64,000 nt of DNA from Aliivibrio fischeri (GTDB lineage: Bacteria; Pseudomonadota; Gammaproteobacteria; Enterobacterales; Vibrionaceae), in contig CP160630.1 in assembly GCA_038993745.2 (NCBI GenBank), forward strand, positions 744,001-808,000. The letters run 5' to 3'. Position numbers and translations under genes: made by a program. This document shows positions 48,584 through 58,269 of the stretch, one piece after another (the stretch's first letter is position 1; the number at the start of each line of letters is the position of its first letter). The notes below the pieces were generated by a model, which was not told where the DNA came from, did no database searches, and saw nothing but the letters and a program-made list of their open reading frames with translations.

Positions 48584-49513
48584 ATGAAGTTGAAATACCT
48601 TACTTTTATTAGTATCAATCTTGCATTTATTATTTTATCTATTTCTCTATTATATTTTTCATCTAATCATTCAGACGTTACAAATGTCTCCCAAATTTCC
48701 ACTTCATCTCAAAAAAACGTTTCCGATAAGGAAAAACAAAAATCTGATAATCTGGTTATAAATGGAACAATAAACGACTCATTTTTTAGCTCTGCACTAA
48801 ATGCAGGGTTAACAAGTAAACAGATATTTTCTTTTACAGAAGCATTACATAATAGCGTTAACTTTATTGATGGTATTGAAGATGGCACACCATACTCAAT
48901 TGTTTTAGATAAAGACACATCTCATATCCGTTCATTTTTCTACACAGAAAACAATCGACTCCACACGATCCAACTTGCAAACAATGGTTTATACTACAAT
49001 GAGTTAGGTGTTAACTTATCTTCTAGTAAACTCATTTTACCAACTGGTAACCTATTTCGAATTAGTTCTCATTTCTCTAAAAAACGTAAACACCCTGTCG
49101 TTGGTATTGTTCAAGCACATGTAGGTACTGATTACGCAACACCAATAGGGACTCCTGTGATGTCTGTTTCTAAGGGGATTGTTTCTAGATCAGAATACCA
49201 CCCTCTTGCCGGCAATTTTATAACGATTAAGCATAATAATGGCATCACAACACGATACCTCCACCTTAATGATAGATACGTAAATAAAGGAGACCATGTA
49301 TATAAAGGAGAGATAATAGGAAAGACAGGCAATTCAGGCAGAACAACAGGACCTCACTTACATTTTGAATATATTGTTAACAATATTCCACAAGATTTCA
49401 CAAAACTACATAATAATATAGAAATGCCACTTAATAATAAAAATCAGAAAAAACTATTAAAATGCATAAACTTATCTAAAACACTAATAACAAAAATATT
49501 AAAAGAAGCATGA
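48584..49513 (+). CDS. M23-family peptidoglycan endopeptidase
   Basis: A 309-residue exported or membrane-anchored zinc peptidase. Residues 5-27 form one membrane segment or uncleaved signal. Residues 58-145 look like the OapA/LysM-like region common before M23 domains. The peptidase domain (about 155-265) has the zinc ligands in HVGTDYATPIGTPV (HxxxD) and HLHFEY (HxH), plus RYLHLNDRYVNKGD. It would cut peptide cross-links in the periplasm. In a T6SS cluster a likely job is to open the cell wall for assembly of the trans-envelope complex; an effector role is less likely because it has its own export signal. It is divergent from the giant lipoprotein and upstream of the vasL-tssM pair. Confidence 0.88.
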   Translation: MKLKYLTFISINLAFIILSISLLYFSSNHSDVTNVSQISTSSQKNVSDKEKQKSDNLVINGTINDSFFSSALNAGLTSKQIFSFTEALHNSVNFIDGIEDGTPYSIVLDKDTSHIRSFFYTENNRLHTIQLANNGLYYNELGVNLSSSKLILPTGNLFRISSHFSKKRKHPVVGIVQAHVGTDYATPIGTPVMSVSKGIVSRSEYHPLAGNFITIKHNNGITTRYLHLNDRYVNKGDHVYKGEIIGKTGNSGRTTGPHLHFEYIVNNIPQDFTKLHNNIEMPLNNKNQKKLLKCINLSKTLITKILKEA

Positions 49514-49727
49514 TCTTGATTCCAAATATTAGAACAAATTAATATAGGCGCCATGAATGTTTATACAATTTATCATTTTTGGCACACCTGTCTTAACTTG
49601 CGCAAGATCACAATTAGAGTAAATGACTAGTAAATACTGCTTTTTTTATGGGATTTTTTATATTTAGGAGTACAATCACGCCATATTATAAATAGAGGTA
49701 AAAAATATAAACCTCAATAAATATAGA

Positions 49728-51055
49728 ATGCTAGGTTTAAAGTTTAATATGAATCTTTCTGATTTTGCGCGACGTCCTATATCTAAAGAAACACCTTCAG
49801 GTATAAACCCTAACTCATTGGATAATTTTTCTGAAATTAAACGTGAAGTTAACAAATTGAATACGGTTACTTCTAAGATATCTTGGAAAAATGTTTTCAA
49901 ACTATCAAGAAACATTTTAGAAACAGAAAGTAAAGATATTAGATGTGCTTGTTATTATACTGTTTCAGCAACCCATATTGATGGATTAAAAGGGTTAGTT
50001 AACGGTTTAAACGCTTTATTAGATATCTGCGTTATTTATTGGCATTCAGGATACCCTGATGTAAATAAAACTACAGCTCGAATGGGTGCATTTGAGTGGT
50101 TAACTGAACATGTCATAAAAAAGCAGAAAACATTAAAAGTATCCCCTACTGATCTAGTACTTATCGAAACTGGGCACAAATTAACATTAAAAATAGAAGA
50201 AGAACTCCGTTCTCATTATGGCAATAAAAGCCCTTCACTTGGAGTAATTAGACGTATATTTTCTCAGTGGATTGAAGAAATCCAAACAACAAATTTGACC
50301 TTAGAAGAACAACGTCTCAAAAAGAAGCTATAGAAAAACAGAGCAATTCAGGTATTAACGTTAATGTTTCTCTCCCACCAAGAGATGATGGTAAAAAGGC
50401 AGTTCAAGTTCAGTCTATTAGTCATGCCGAAAAAGATAAAAATATAAAGCCAATTGTAACAATTTCGCTGGCGTTTATCTTTATCTTGACATTATTGTTC
50501 GGGCACTTTTTCTACGCTGACAATCAGAAAAGTACGGTACTTATTAATATCCAAAAATCAGACTTAACAACCATTAATCCTTTGATATCTCAACTAGAAA
50601 ATAAAGATGATGCTGTTAAACAATACGTAAAGACTGCACTAATAGAACAAGCTTTACATTTAAATAAAAACTGGGAAATCACCTCAACAAAAGTCAATAA
50701 AATTAATGAATTAGCTACGTTAAATCACAATTTAAAAAAATTATACCCTGACTCTGCAGCTGTCAAAAAATTAGAACATGAATTCAATCAGCAGCGTGCT
50801 AATTTTGAAAATGAATACAGTGATATTCATCGACGTTTTCTTAAATCAAGGACGATATTTGCCAATGCAAAAAATCATAATTCAGACGAAAATATTGTTA
50901 AAGCATACAGTTACAGTAATTCACTCTTCCCTTTATTAGGAAGAATTGAATACGCTGAAAAACAAAACTCATTAGAAGAGCTAAATCGCACTCAATATTT
51001 ACTTAATGTTTATCAACACAAATTGAATACAATACGAAAAAACATTCAGCAGTAA
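49728..51055 (+). CDS. vasL: VasL-like T6SS protein (ImpA-N domain, one TM), frameshifted
   Basis: A TssA-related protein that in V. cholerae (VasL) sits next to vasK. Residues 10-130 carry an ImpA_N domain (NPNSLDNFSEIKREVNKL, then YWHSGYPDVNKTTARMGAFEWL). A membrane segment (IVTISLAFIFILTLLFGHFFYA, about 245-266) and a helical C-terminus follow. The gene appears as two frames, 49728-50333 and 50486-51055. Adding one A to the five-A run at 50319-50323 joins them through LKKEAIEKQSNSGINVNVSLPP and gives 442 residues. No clear ribosome site at 49728; 49749 is an alternative. It runs into tssM 34 nt downstream. Probably intact in the organism. Confidence 0.8.
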
Positions 51056-51089
51056 GTTGGCTTAAATTTAAACAATATAAAAAATAATT

Positions 51090-54000
51090 ATGATTAAAAA
51101 TACTTTGGCTAGAACACCTTTCATTTTATCGACAGTAATTTCAGCATTTTTTGCATTACTTTTAGTTGGTGTATATTACTTATGGTTCAATCAAGCAGAC
51201 CTACGTTTATTATGGGGGATGCTTGGTGTCATTTTTTCCATCTACGCTATTTTTAACCTGACTCTTTACATAAAAAAACGTAAAAGCAAAAGCCATCAAA
51301 ATATCGAAACAGAAGAAGATACACTATCTATGGTTTTAAAACCTCTGCTTAATAAAGCAGGAAAGAAACCAGTGTATCTTGTTCTTGGTAATAAAGGATC
51401 AGGTAAAAATCAATTCTTGAATGTTTCAAACGCCATTAAACCAATGGATAAAGTGAAAAACGTTAAAAATGATTTCTTTGAATGGTCAGAATCCGATTCA
51501 GCTGTATACATCAAGCCTAACCATCGACTAACTTTTCAAGAAATATCGAGTAATGATAGTTTGCTGTGGGATGCTTTAATTAATGAAGTGATCAAACATA
51601 AACCTCGTAAGCCTTTTGCGGGCTGTATGTTATTAATTGATTTTGAATTTTTAATCGTACATGACGATGAACAAACTGATTACACATTAAATGCCCTACT
51701 CCAAAGACTGGAATCTATAAAAGAAACGACAGGTGCAACATTACCTCTGTATCTTATTATGACCAAGTTAGATAAATTGGAAGGTTTTAAAGAATACATT
51801 CACTTCAGCCCTCTTAAATCGAGCGTTGAGTTTTTAGCTATTCCACTAAAAGACGCGAAAGGTGCCATTTTAGATTATTTCCGTGACAGCTATAAAAACA
51901 TAGTGAAAGTAATGGAATCTAATGCCCTTGACTCATCGTCGTACACTAACAATCCTGATGAAAAACAGACAATTTTAGCTTTTCCTAAACAATTTGAACT
52001 ATGTGAGAAAGAAATATCTCGCATTATCGAGCGTTTGAATGAATTAAATCAAGGTACCTACTCCGTTGATATTCGTGAAGTGTTTTTTAGCTCTAGTTTA
52101 CAAGGTGGCCGAAAATATAACCTATTAGCTAAAAGTTGTAGCAACTATTTCAATTTACCGATTATTGCATCTGAGCATGGCCAATTAACTGAAACGCCTT
52201 ATTTTACCCGCTTCTTAGTAGACGCAAAGGTATTACCTGAGTCTGATTATTCTGCTGAAAACCAGCATTACCTAAAGCGTATTCAACAACATAGCCGTAT
52301 CGCTTTTACTGCTTCAGCTATATTGCTTACTAGTGGCGGATATTTCTTATTCCAAGCACTTGATAGTAACTTACGAGTTATTAACCAATTAATTCAAGTT
52401 GAAGATACAGATCTTGCTGATTACCACAGCAAAGATTTTACTGCCAAATTAATCAATGCTCAAAAGGCCATTTCACCAACTTATTCAGCATGGTTAAGCG
52501 GTAATCGCGCTTTAGATGAAGAAATGTTGACCATGAACGTTAGCCGTTTAGAGCCTACAACAAAAATTGCATACAATGCCCTAATTGCGCAAATAGATGA
52601 ATTTTTAATGCCTGTTATTTCTGAAGGTTATGAGAACTTATTAACTAAAAATCAAAATTCAGTATCTACGTCATTGCCCTTGTTAAAAGGATATTTGATG
52701 CTGAACGATCCAAGCAAACGTGATATTCCCTATTTAAAGCAACAGACCTTTGATGTGTTATCAACACTAAGTAATGACTCTGTTACAGTTGAAAATACCA
52801 TGAATTACCTTGATGCGTACTTCAGAACTCAATTTGCTCCTATTGATATAAATATGGATCTCGTTCGTGCTACCCGTCGTAGTCTATTGGCAAAATCAAA
52901 TGTTGATTTAGTCTATGCTCAAATTTTAGATCAAGCGAAAAGCATTGATTTAGATACGTTAGACATTCAAAGAGCCGTTGGTTTTGATTTTACTAATATA
53001 TTTGAAAAACCAACTACCGAAAGTAACTTACAAATCAGCAAGGTATATACTGCATCTGGTTTTAGTTCATTCTATCGTCCGCACATTGATCTTTTGTCAA
53101 AACGTGTTATCGCGGATAACTGGGTACTTGGTTTATCTCAACATATAATCCCTACTGATGATGAGCAAAAAGATTTTAAAAGTGATGTGCGTAAAAAATA
53201 CACTGATGACTACATCAACTATTGGCGTAATGCACTAAGTGAATTAAAGATTAAAAACTTTTCAAACATTTACGACTTGAATAATGCAATCGACCTAATT
53301 TCTGGTCCATCATCTCCGATGACAACCGTATTAAAACAGCTGTATTCGAATACACAGTTTTCTTCAACGGCTGACATCACTTCTTTGATGGATGCAAAAA
53401 AAGATCTAAAGGGTGCTTTAGAAACAGCTACAGATGCAGTTAAAGAGATTATAGAACCTGATTACGTTTTAATGTCTCGTGTAGAGCAAGCCTTTACTTT
53501 GCTTAACCAGCTACAAATTAGTGAAACAAAAAACTCTCCTACACCATGGGATGATATTGTTGCTTCATTAAACCAAGTAAGAACGTATGTAAAAGACATT
53601 GCTGATTCCCCCAATGTCCATCAAGCGGCACTCGACGCTGCTAGAGCTCGAATGAATAGAGCAGAAGCAGACCCATTAGTGCGCTTGAAACAAATTGCAC
53701 AGAAATCGCCAGAGCCCGTAAGAAGCTGGCTGTTAGATATAGTGAATCAAACATGGTCAGTCATGATTGTTGAGGCCACTAAAGGTATCCAAACACGTTG
53801 GTATAGTGAAGTTTATAGTATTTTTAAGGCAACGGGGTTAAATCGTTACCCATTCAATACCTCAGCTACCGAAGAAATATCTCTTGAAGATTTTGAACAA
53901 TTATTTGCGACAGGTGGAGTACTCGATGTCTTTATTAAGGATAACTTAGCACCATTTTACGACATTAATTTGTGGACAGCTAAACGCGTTGATGGGCAGA

Positions 54001-54488
54001 TAATGTACTTATCCCCTCAATTTTTAGTTCAATTAAAAAACTACAATATTATTCGTAACACGATGATCAACAAAAGCACAAATAAAGTATTTATTCCTTT
54101 TAATGCAAAGGTCATCGACTTAGATTCAAGTGCCATTAGAGCTAATATTAACTTTGGCAGCACAATAATGAGCTACTACCATGGACCAAGTAAGGTACAA
54201 GAACTTCAATGGCCACCAAAAGGCGGTGATTTTGAAGTTAAATTTACCCTACAAGACGTAACTGATGAAGGTAAGCAACACACCTTATCTAAAAATGGTC
54301 AATGGGCTATATATCGCCTACTAGGCGAATCAACCTTATCTGACATTACAAATACAAATTTTGTAAGTCATATAAATGTGTCAGGACGTGACATCAGCAT
54401 GCTATTTACGCCTTTGACACAAAATAACCCTTTTACTTTCGCTGAGCTTGCAAACTTTAAGCTGCCAGAAGTAATCAACAAAAAATAA
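51090..54488 (+). CDS. tssM: T6SS inner-membrane protein TssM (IcmF/VasK)
   Basis: The large core of the trans-envelope complex, 1132 residues. Two N-terminal membrane segments (about 10-32 and 40-60), a cytoplasmic NTPase-like domain with Walker A GNKGSGKNQF (100-109) in place of the usual GKS/T, a third membrane segment (about 405-425; FTASAILLTSGGYFLFQAL), and a long periplasmic helical part with a C-terminal beta domain (VKFTLQDVTDEGKQHTL to FAELANFKLPEV). The Asn after the Walker lysine would weaken ATP binding, as in TssM proteins that do not need ATP. It follows vasL in the same transcript. Confidence 0.95.
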   Translation: MIKNTLARTPFILSTVISAFFALLLVGVYYLWFNQADLRLLWGMLGVIFSIYAIFNLTLYIKKRKSKSHQNIETEEDTLSMVLKPLLNKAGKKPVYLVLGNKGSGKNQFLNVSNAIKPMDKVKNVKNDFFEWSESDSAVYIKPNHRLTFQEISSNDSLLWDALINEVIKHKPRKPFAGCMLLIDFEFLIVHDDEQTDYTLNALLQRLESIKETTGATLPLYLIMTKLDKLEGFKEYIHFSPLKSSVEFLAIPLKDAKGAILDYFRDSYKNIVKVMESNALDSSSYTNNPDEKQTILAFPKQFELCEKEISRIIERLNELNQGTYSVDIREVFFSSSLQGGRKYNLLAKSCSNYFNLPIIASEHGQLTETPYFTRFLVDAKVLPESDYSAENQHYLKRIQQHSRIAFTASAILLTSGGYFLFQALDSNLRVINQLIQVEDTDLADYHSKDFTAKLINAQKAISPTYSAWLSGNRALDEEMLTMNVSRLEPTTKIAYNALIAQIDEFLMPVISEGYENLLTKNQNSVSTSLPLLKGYLMLNDPSKRDIPYLKQQTFDVLSTLSNDSVTVENTMNYLDAYFRTQFAPIDINMDLVRATRRSLLAKSNVDLVYAQILDQAKSIDLDTLDIQRAVGFDFTNIFEKPTTESNLQISKVYTASGFSSFYRPHIDLLSKRVIADNWVLGLSQHIIPTDDEQKDFKSDVRKKYTDDYINYWRNALSELKIKNFSNIYDLNNAIDLISGPSSPMTTVLKQLYSNTQFSSTADITSLMDAKKDLKGALETATDAVKEIIEPDYVLMSRVEQAFTLLNQLQISETKNSPTPWDDIVASLNQVRTYVKDIADSPNVHQAALDAARARMNRAEADPLVRLKQIAQKSPEPVRSWLLDIVNQTWSVMIVEATKGIQTRWYSEVYSIFKATGLNRYPFNTSATEEISLEDFEQLFATGGVLDVFIKDNLAPFYDINLWTAKRVDGQIMYLSPQFLVQLKNYNIIRNTMINKSTNKVFIPFNAKVIDLDSSAIRANINFGSTIMSYYHGPSKVQELQWPPKGGDFEVKFTLQDVTDEGKQHTLSKNGQWAIYRLLGESTLSDITNTNFVSHINVSGRDISMLFTPLTQNNPFTFAELANFKLPEVINKK

Positions 54489-54523
54489 GTATAAAAATAC
54501 CACCCATAAAGGCAGGGAACAAC

Positions 54524-54972
54524 ATGTCAAACATGAATCTACAAGGCTTGGATAAATTAGATAGAAGAATTATCTCTAATCTATTATCAAACGGTAGAGA
54601 GTCTATTGCGAATCTTTCGCGTAACGTAGGTTTATCTCGAACAGCGGTTGCTGAACGTATAAACCGACTTGAGAAAACGGGATCATTAAAGGATATACAG
54701 CGCAAATCCGCATGGGAAATAAAGATGAAAATGCATCATCTTATTTACTTATCTCATGTAATAAAGGACAAAAAGACAGTGTTTCTGATGGATTAAAAGA
54801 AATTCCAGAAGTGAAGATGACGAGTATTGTTGGAGGAACTTACGATATTATCTGTTTAATTGAAGCGCCCGATTTACACCGAATTCATTACTTATGTAGC
54901 GAAATCGAATCGTTATCGGGCATAAAAGAAGTGAAAAATACCATCGTGTTGCACCAGCCAGTGTGTCGATAA
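54524..54972 (+). CDS. Lrp/AsnC-family regulator in the T6SS island, frameshifted
   Basis: A small transcription factor: helix-turn-helix (LDRRIISNLLSNGRESIANLS, then VGLSRTAVAERINRLEKTG, about residues 10-53) and a RAM/ligand-binding domain (about 65-149; KGQKDSVSDGLKEIPEV, GGTYDIICLIEAPD, EVKNTIVLHQ). The first frame runs off at 54796; adding one G to the GGG at 54679-54681 restores TGIIKGYTAQIRMGNKDENASSYLL and gives 149 residues, the normal length. GGGA precedes the ATG. It lies 35 nt after tssM and converges with tssG. It may regulate the island; that is inference from position. Confidence 0.85.
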
Positions 54973-55043
54973 GCTTTTCCACTATTTAACAAGGTTTAGG
55001 AAGCGATGAATAAGCGCCAACTTATTGATCGTTTTCTACACCT

Positions 55044-56042
55044 TTAGTTACTGCCTACTATTTTAATTTTCGTCTCCTCCCCTTTTGTCGTTCCTAACCA
55101 AAATGTTTGTCCAAGCTCATTTCCTAAGCCATCACCTAATTGATTTATAGGTAAAGACTTATTTCGTACAGTTAGTTTTAAATCCCACGCCATCGGATCA
55201 CACAAAATAAACTTCATTAGTCCAATTAACGTTTCATGTAACGCACCACCAGGCAAAAATTTCACATAGGTATCGAAATCAATATCATCAATACACAGAT
55301 TAAACTTGCCAGTTAAATCCGCCATACTCTGTCCTAAATGGAAGTCACCACCCAATTGACAATTCTTTCGATTAAGACAATTACGTTGAGAAGCCGCAAT
55401 AGTAATTCGTCTGTATACCCATTCTTCTATGTATACATTTGAAAGCGAAAAGTAATGGGAAACGATACCAGAAACAAGTTTTGGTGAACGTGTACGCGTC
55501 GAAAGTTGATTAACATAGGAAAGTAATTTCGCTCTGTCTAAATCGACCTCACTACTTTCTTGAATTACGCTAGATAATCCAACTAAATGTAATAACCTAC
55601 CTGAGAACGGATCCTTAGCATCACTCTTATATTGAATATGATACCGATATTTTTTCCATACTCGATAAAGCATACTGATGTATCTGTGATGGAAAAAATC
55701 AAAAAACTCTTTTACTGGATTATCATCAGGATCTCTTCCTGCTAACTTTTCCGTATACGAAGCTGGTAATGGTGAACTTACACCATGAAGTCCCATAAAG
55801 TTAACTTCTATTTGTGTATAGACAGCATCGTTACGTTCAAATTCAGAAATAAATTCTATATCACTTTTAGGGAAGCTAAGTTTTGGAGATACGCTAAATT
55901 GAATGTACTCATTCTTTACGTATTGGTTCTCACCAATAGCTTTATATTCAATACCAGGTAAATTTTGATAGTGTTTTTCAAGTAAAGACACCGCTTGAAA
56001 GAAACTATAATCGCATGGTTTGTTAACAATATATTGAATCAT
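55044..56042 (-). CDS. tssG: T6SS baseplate protein TssG
   Basis: Forms the TssFGE baseplate wedge. The 332-residue product has the typical N-terminus (YSFFQAVSLLEKHYQNLPG), VNFMGLHGVSSPLPASYTE near residue 90 and RLLHLVGLSSVI near 148, as expected for ImpH/VasB. It is the last gene of the leftward structural operon and its start overlaps the tssF stop by 4 nt (ATGA). I see no strong terminator after it before the convergent Lrp-type gene. Confidence 0.95.
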   Translation of the reverse strand: MIQYIVNKPCDYSFFQAVSLLEKHYQNLPGIEYKAIGENQYVKNEYIQFSVSPKLSFPKSDIEFISEFERNDAVYTQIEVNFMGLHGVSSPLPASYTEKLAGRDPDDNPVKEFFDFFHHRYISMLYRVWKKYRYHIQYKSDAKDPFSGRLLHLVGLSSVIQESSEVDLDRAKLLSYVNQLSTRTRSPKLVSGIVSHYFSLSNVYIEEWVYRRITIAASQRNCLNRKNCQLGGDFHLGQSMADLTGKFNLCIDDIDFDTYVKFLPGGALHETLIGLMKFILCDPMAWDLKLTVRNKSLPINQLGDGLGNELGQTFWLGTTKGEETKIKIVGSN

Positions 56043-57787
56043 AATATAGTTTGCTGCCCACTTAAACTTGGCCAGTCATACATTTCCCCAGTATGTTCAT
56101 CTATCACTTCAAGTTCAGTAAATGAGTTGATGCTGGAATACAAACGAATAAATTCATTTAAAATACTCGCAAGTAAATACATATCCCCTTCATTAACAAA
56201 ATAAGATGAATTCATTCCCACTTTAAATTTCACACCTCGAATCGCAACACCTCTAAATACACGATCTGTAGGTGACATCGTGGCCGATTTAATACCGTCT
56301 AAACGATGAATTGAAGCTCTATGTGCTTGCCTATCTACACGCGATTGATAATCATAGGTTGATAATAAAACCTTGAGTACGTCAATATTTGCTAATGATA
56401 AGTAGTTGAGAGACATGTTTGCAATCAACTGCCATTGAAGTTCACCATTAACTTGTGGGCTAACGGATTGAGTAGGTTTCGTTATATTTGTAAACGTCGC
56501 ATAAGTCGGTGATTTGTGTGTTGTATAAATAATATCGCCAACAGATAAACGCTCTGCCAAGTCAGCATTGCTACACACTAACTTCATTAATACTGTTTCT
56601 GATCCTAGTTCAGAGACTTGATTATTATGTGAATGAAATGAAATATAACGCTCTAACCCTCGCCCATTAACGCGCTCACTAACTTTTGTTTTATAAAAAT
56701 CACGCTTGTCTCTTTGATTTATTTGATGCTCGAAAGATTCAAATTCAATTAATTTCTTACGACAACGCTCTGCCTTACTCCAGCTTTCAACACTCTCAAC
56801 AGAATACACTTCATAATGCTCTTGATTTGCGCTTTGTGGGCGCACTTTGTATTCATTTAGTTGATGATCGAGTCGAATAGGGTCACCATCTTTTTCAAAT
56901 AAATTAACACTAGGCGTACAATGTAATTTAAAATGTTTATTTTTAACAATAACTTCTGACGGAAGTGCTCTAGAAAACGCAAAAGAGATCTTAACTGTAC
57001 TTCTTTGCGGGATACCACTTAACCATTCAAGTCCTTTTAAATCAAAAAACATAAATTTATCAGGCAAGGAAAAATATTCTTGCAGCAAGCGATATCCTGA
57101 GAAAGAGTTTTTACTGTATGGCAATATCCCTTCGTCATCTCCAAAACCAACAGGAACGACTTGGTCTGCACGCAAACGGTGCTTATATCCACCACCAACA
57201 TCTAATTCCACATATTCTAAATAACGAAAAAGCCATAAATATAAGCTACGTGTAATATGCTGCTCACCATGTAAGTGAAATCGTAATGTATCTAATTTAA
57301 TTCTTGATAGCTCTAAACCATTGTTCGCTGCAATCGTCAAATGTAGAGATGAGTTAGTTCTACTGTTGTTCTGCTCTATTTGTTGAATAGATAACGGGTA
57401 TAAAGCAACATCATAGCAAGTTCGAAACTGACATTGAGTCCCTTCCACTTGCTCACTTGCCATCTCTGCACCACGTTCAACAATAATTTTTTCAGTCACA
57501 CTACCTGAATGAGGAACCAATTCACTAATGCACATTGAAGGCACAGATCGCATGTAATGTGGCCAAAGAAGAGAAATAAGTGATTGGGTTAATTCTGGCA
57601 ATTCATCATCAATTTTTTCACGAACACGACCAGTTAAAAAAGCAAAGCCTTCTAATAAACGTTCAACATCAGGATCAAATGTACCTTCAGATAAAAAGTG
57701 CGTCAGTTTAGGGTGATATTTTGCGAATTCACTGCCCGCTTCTTTTAGATAAGTAAGCTCATCTTGAAAATATTTGCTATTGCTCAC
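56039..57787 (-). CDS. tssF: T6SS baseplate protein TssF
   Basis: The 582-residue partner of TssG and TssK in the baseplate. Family features: FQDELTYLKEAGSEFAKYHP at the N-terminus, DPDVERLLEGFAFLTGRVREKI near residue 38, and a conserved C-terminal part (FRGVAIRGVKFKVGMNSSYF, then GDMYLLASILNEFIRLYSSINSFTEL region). It overlaps tssG by 4 nt and follows tssE by 12 nt, so all three are translated from one message. Confidence 0.96.
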   Translation of the reverse strand: MSNSKYFQDELTYLKEAGSEFAKYHPKLTHFLSEGTFDPDVERLLEGFAFLTGRVREKIDDELPELTQSLISLLWPHYMRSVPSMCISELVPHSGSVTEKIIVERGAEMASEQVEGTQCQFRTCYDVALYPLSIQQIEQNNSRTNSSLHLTIAANNGLELSRIKLDTLRFHLHGEQHITRSLYLWLFRYLEYVELDVGGGYKHRLRADQVVPVGFGDDEGILPYSKNSFSGYRLLQEYFSLPDKFMFFDLKGLEWLSGIPQRSTVKISFAFSRALPSEVIVKNKHFKLHCTPSVNLFEKDGDPIRLDHQLNEYKVRPQSANQEHYEVYSVESVESWSKAERCRKKLIEFESFEHQINQRDKRDFYKTKVSERVNGRGLERYISFHSHNNQVSELGSETVLMKLVCSNADLAERLSVGDIIYTTHKSPTYATFTNITKPTQSVSPQVNGELQWQLIANMSLNYLSLANIDVLKVLLSTYDYQSRVDRQAHRASIHRLDGIKSATMSPTDRVFRGVAIRGVKFKVGMNSSYFVNEGDMYLLASILNEFIRLYSSINSFTELEVIDEHTGEMYDWPSLSGQQTIL

Positions 57788-57799
57788 TATTAACTCCTA

Positions 57800-58210
57800 C
57801 TACACATTAAATTGACCGTCGACGCCCATAAAGATATTAATCGCCATTGGGACTTTACCACCGTTATGAATCACTTCCCCACCGATCCCAAAGCCAAGTT
57901 GAAGTGGGTTATTGTTATCATGACGATAGTGAACCTCAACGTTACGCATTCTTGGTTCAAACTTTTCAATCGATGCTTTAATGTTCTGTTGAATATTACG
58001 AACTAAATTGGTGTTATTGGATAACACATCATTAAAATCAGGTAATCCGTAATCGTTATCTATCATCGCATTTCCAGCATGAGTATTAAGTAAATCAGCA
58101 AGGTGAAGATGAATAGATTCAATCAAATGTTTATGTGAAACGACTTTTTCGTAACAATTTTTAGGCTCACCTAATTCGATTCGCTCAAGTAATCGATAAC
58201 CTTTTTCCAT
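57800..58210 (-). CDS. tssE: T6SS baseplate protein TssE (gp25-like)
   Basis: A 136-residue phage gp25-like wedge protein that initiates sheath polymerisation. Seen: RLLERIELGEP at the N-terminus, NDYGLPDFND near residue 51 and SIEKFEPRMRNVEVHY near 86. It is the first gene after an intrinsic terminator located 12 nt before its ATG. The ribosome site (AAGAAG) lies in that short space. The operon continues into tssF. Confidence 0.94.
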   Translation of the reverse strand: MEKGYRLLERIELGEPKNCYEKVVSHKHLIESIHLHLADLLNTHAGNAMIDNDYGLPDFNDVLSNNTNLVRNIQQNIKASIEKFEPRMRNVEVHYRHDNNNPLQLGFGIGGEVIHNGGKVPMAINIFMGVDGQFNV

Positions 58211-58220
58211 AGTTTCTTCT

Positions 58221-58256
58221 TAAAAAAATAAGCGATCAGAAATCTGATCGCTTATA
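58221..58256 (-). terminator. Strong intrinsic terminator between tssC and tssE
   Basis: Read leftward, ATAAGCGATCAGA (58255-58243) pairs with TCTGATCGCTTAT (58240-58228) and is followed by seven T (58228-58222). It lies 15 nt after the tssC stop and 12 nt before the tssE start. Confidence 0.9.
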
Positions 58257-58269
58257 AATGCACTGTAAA

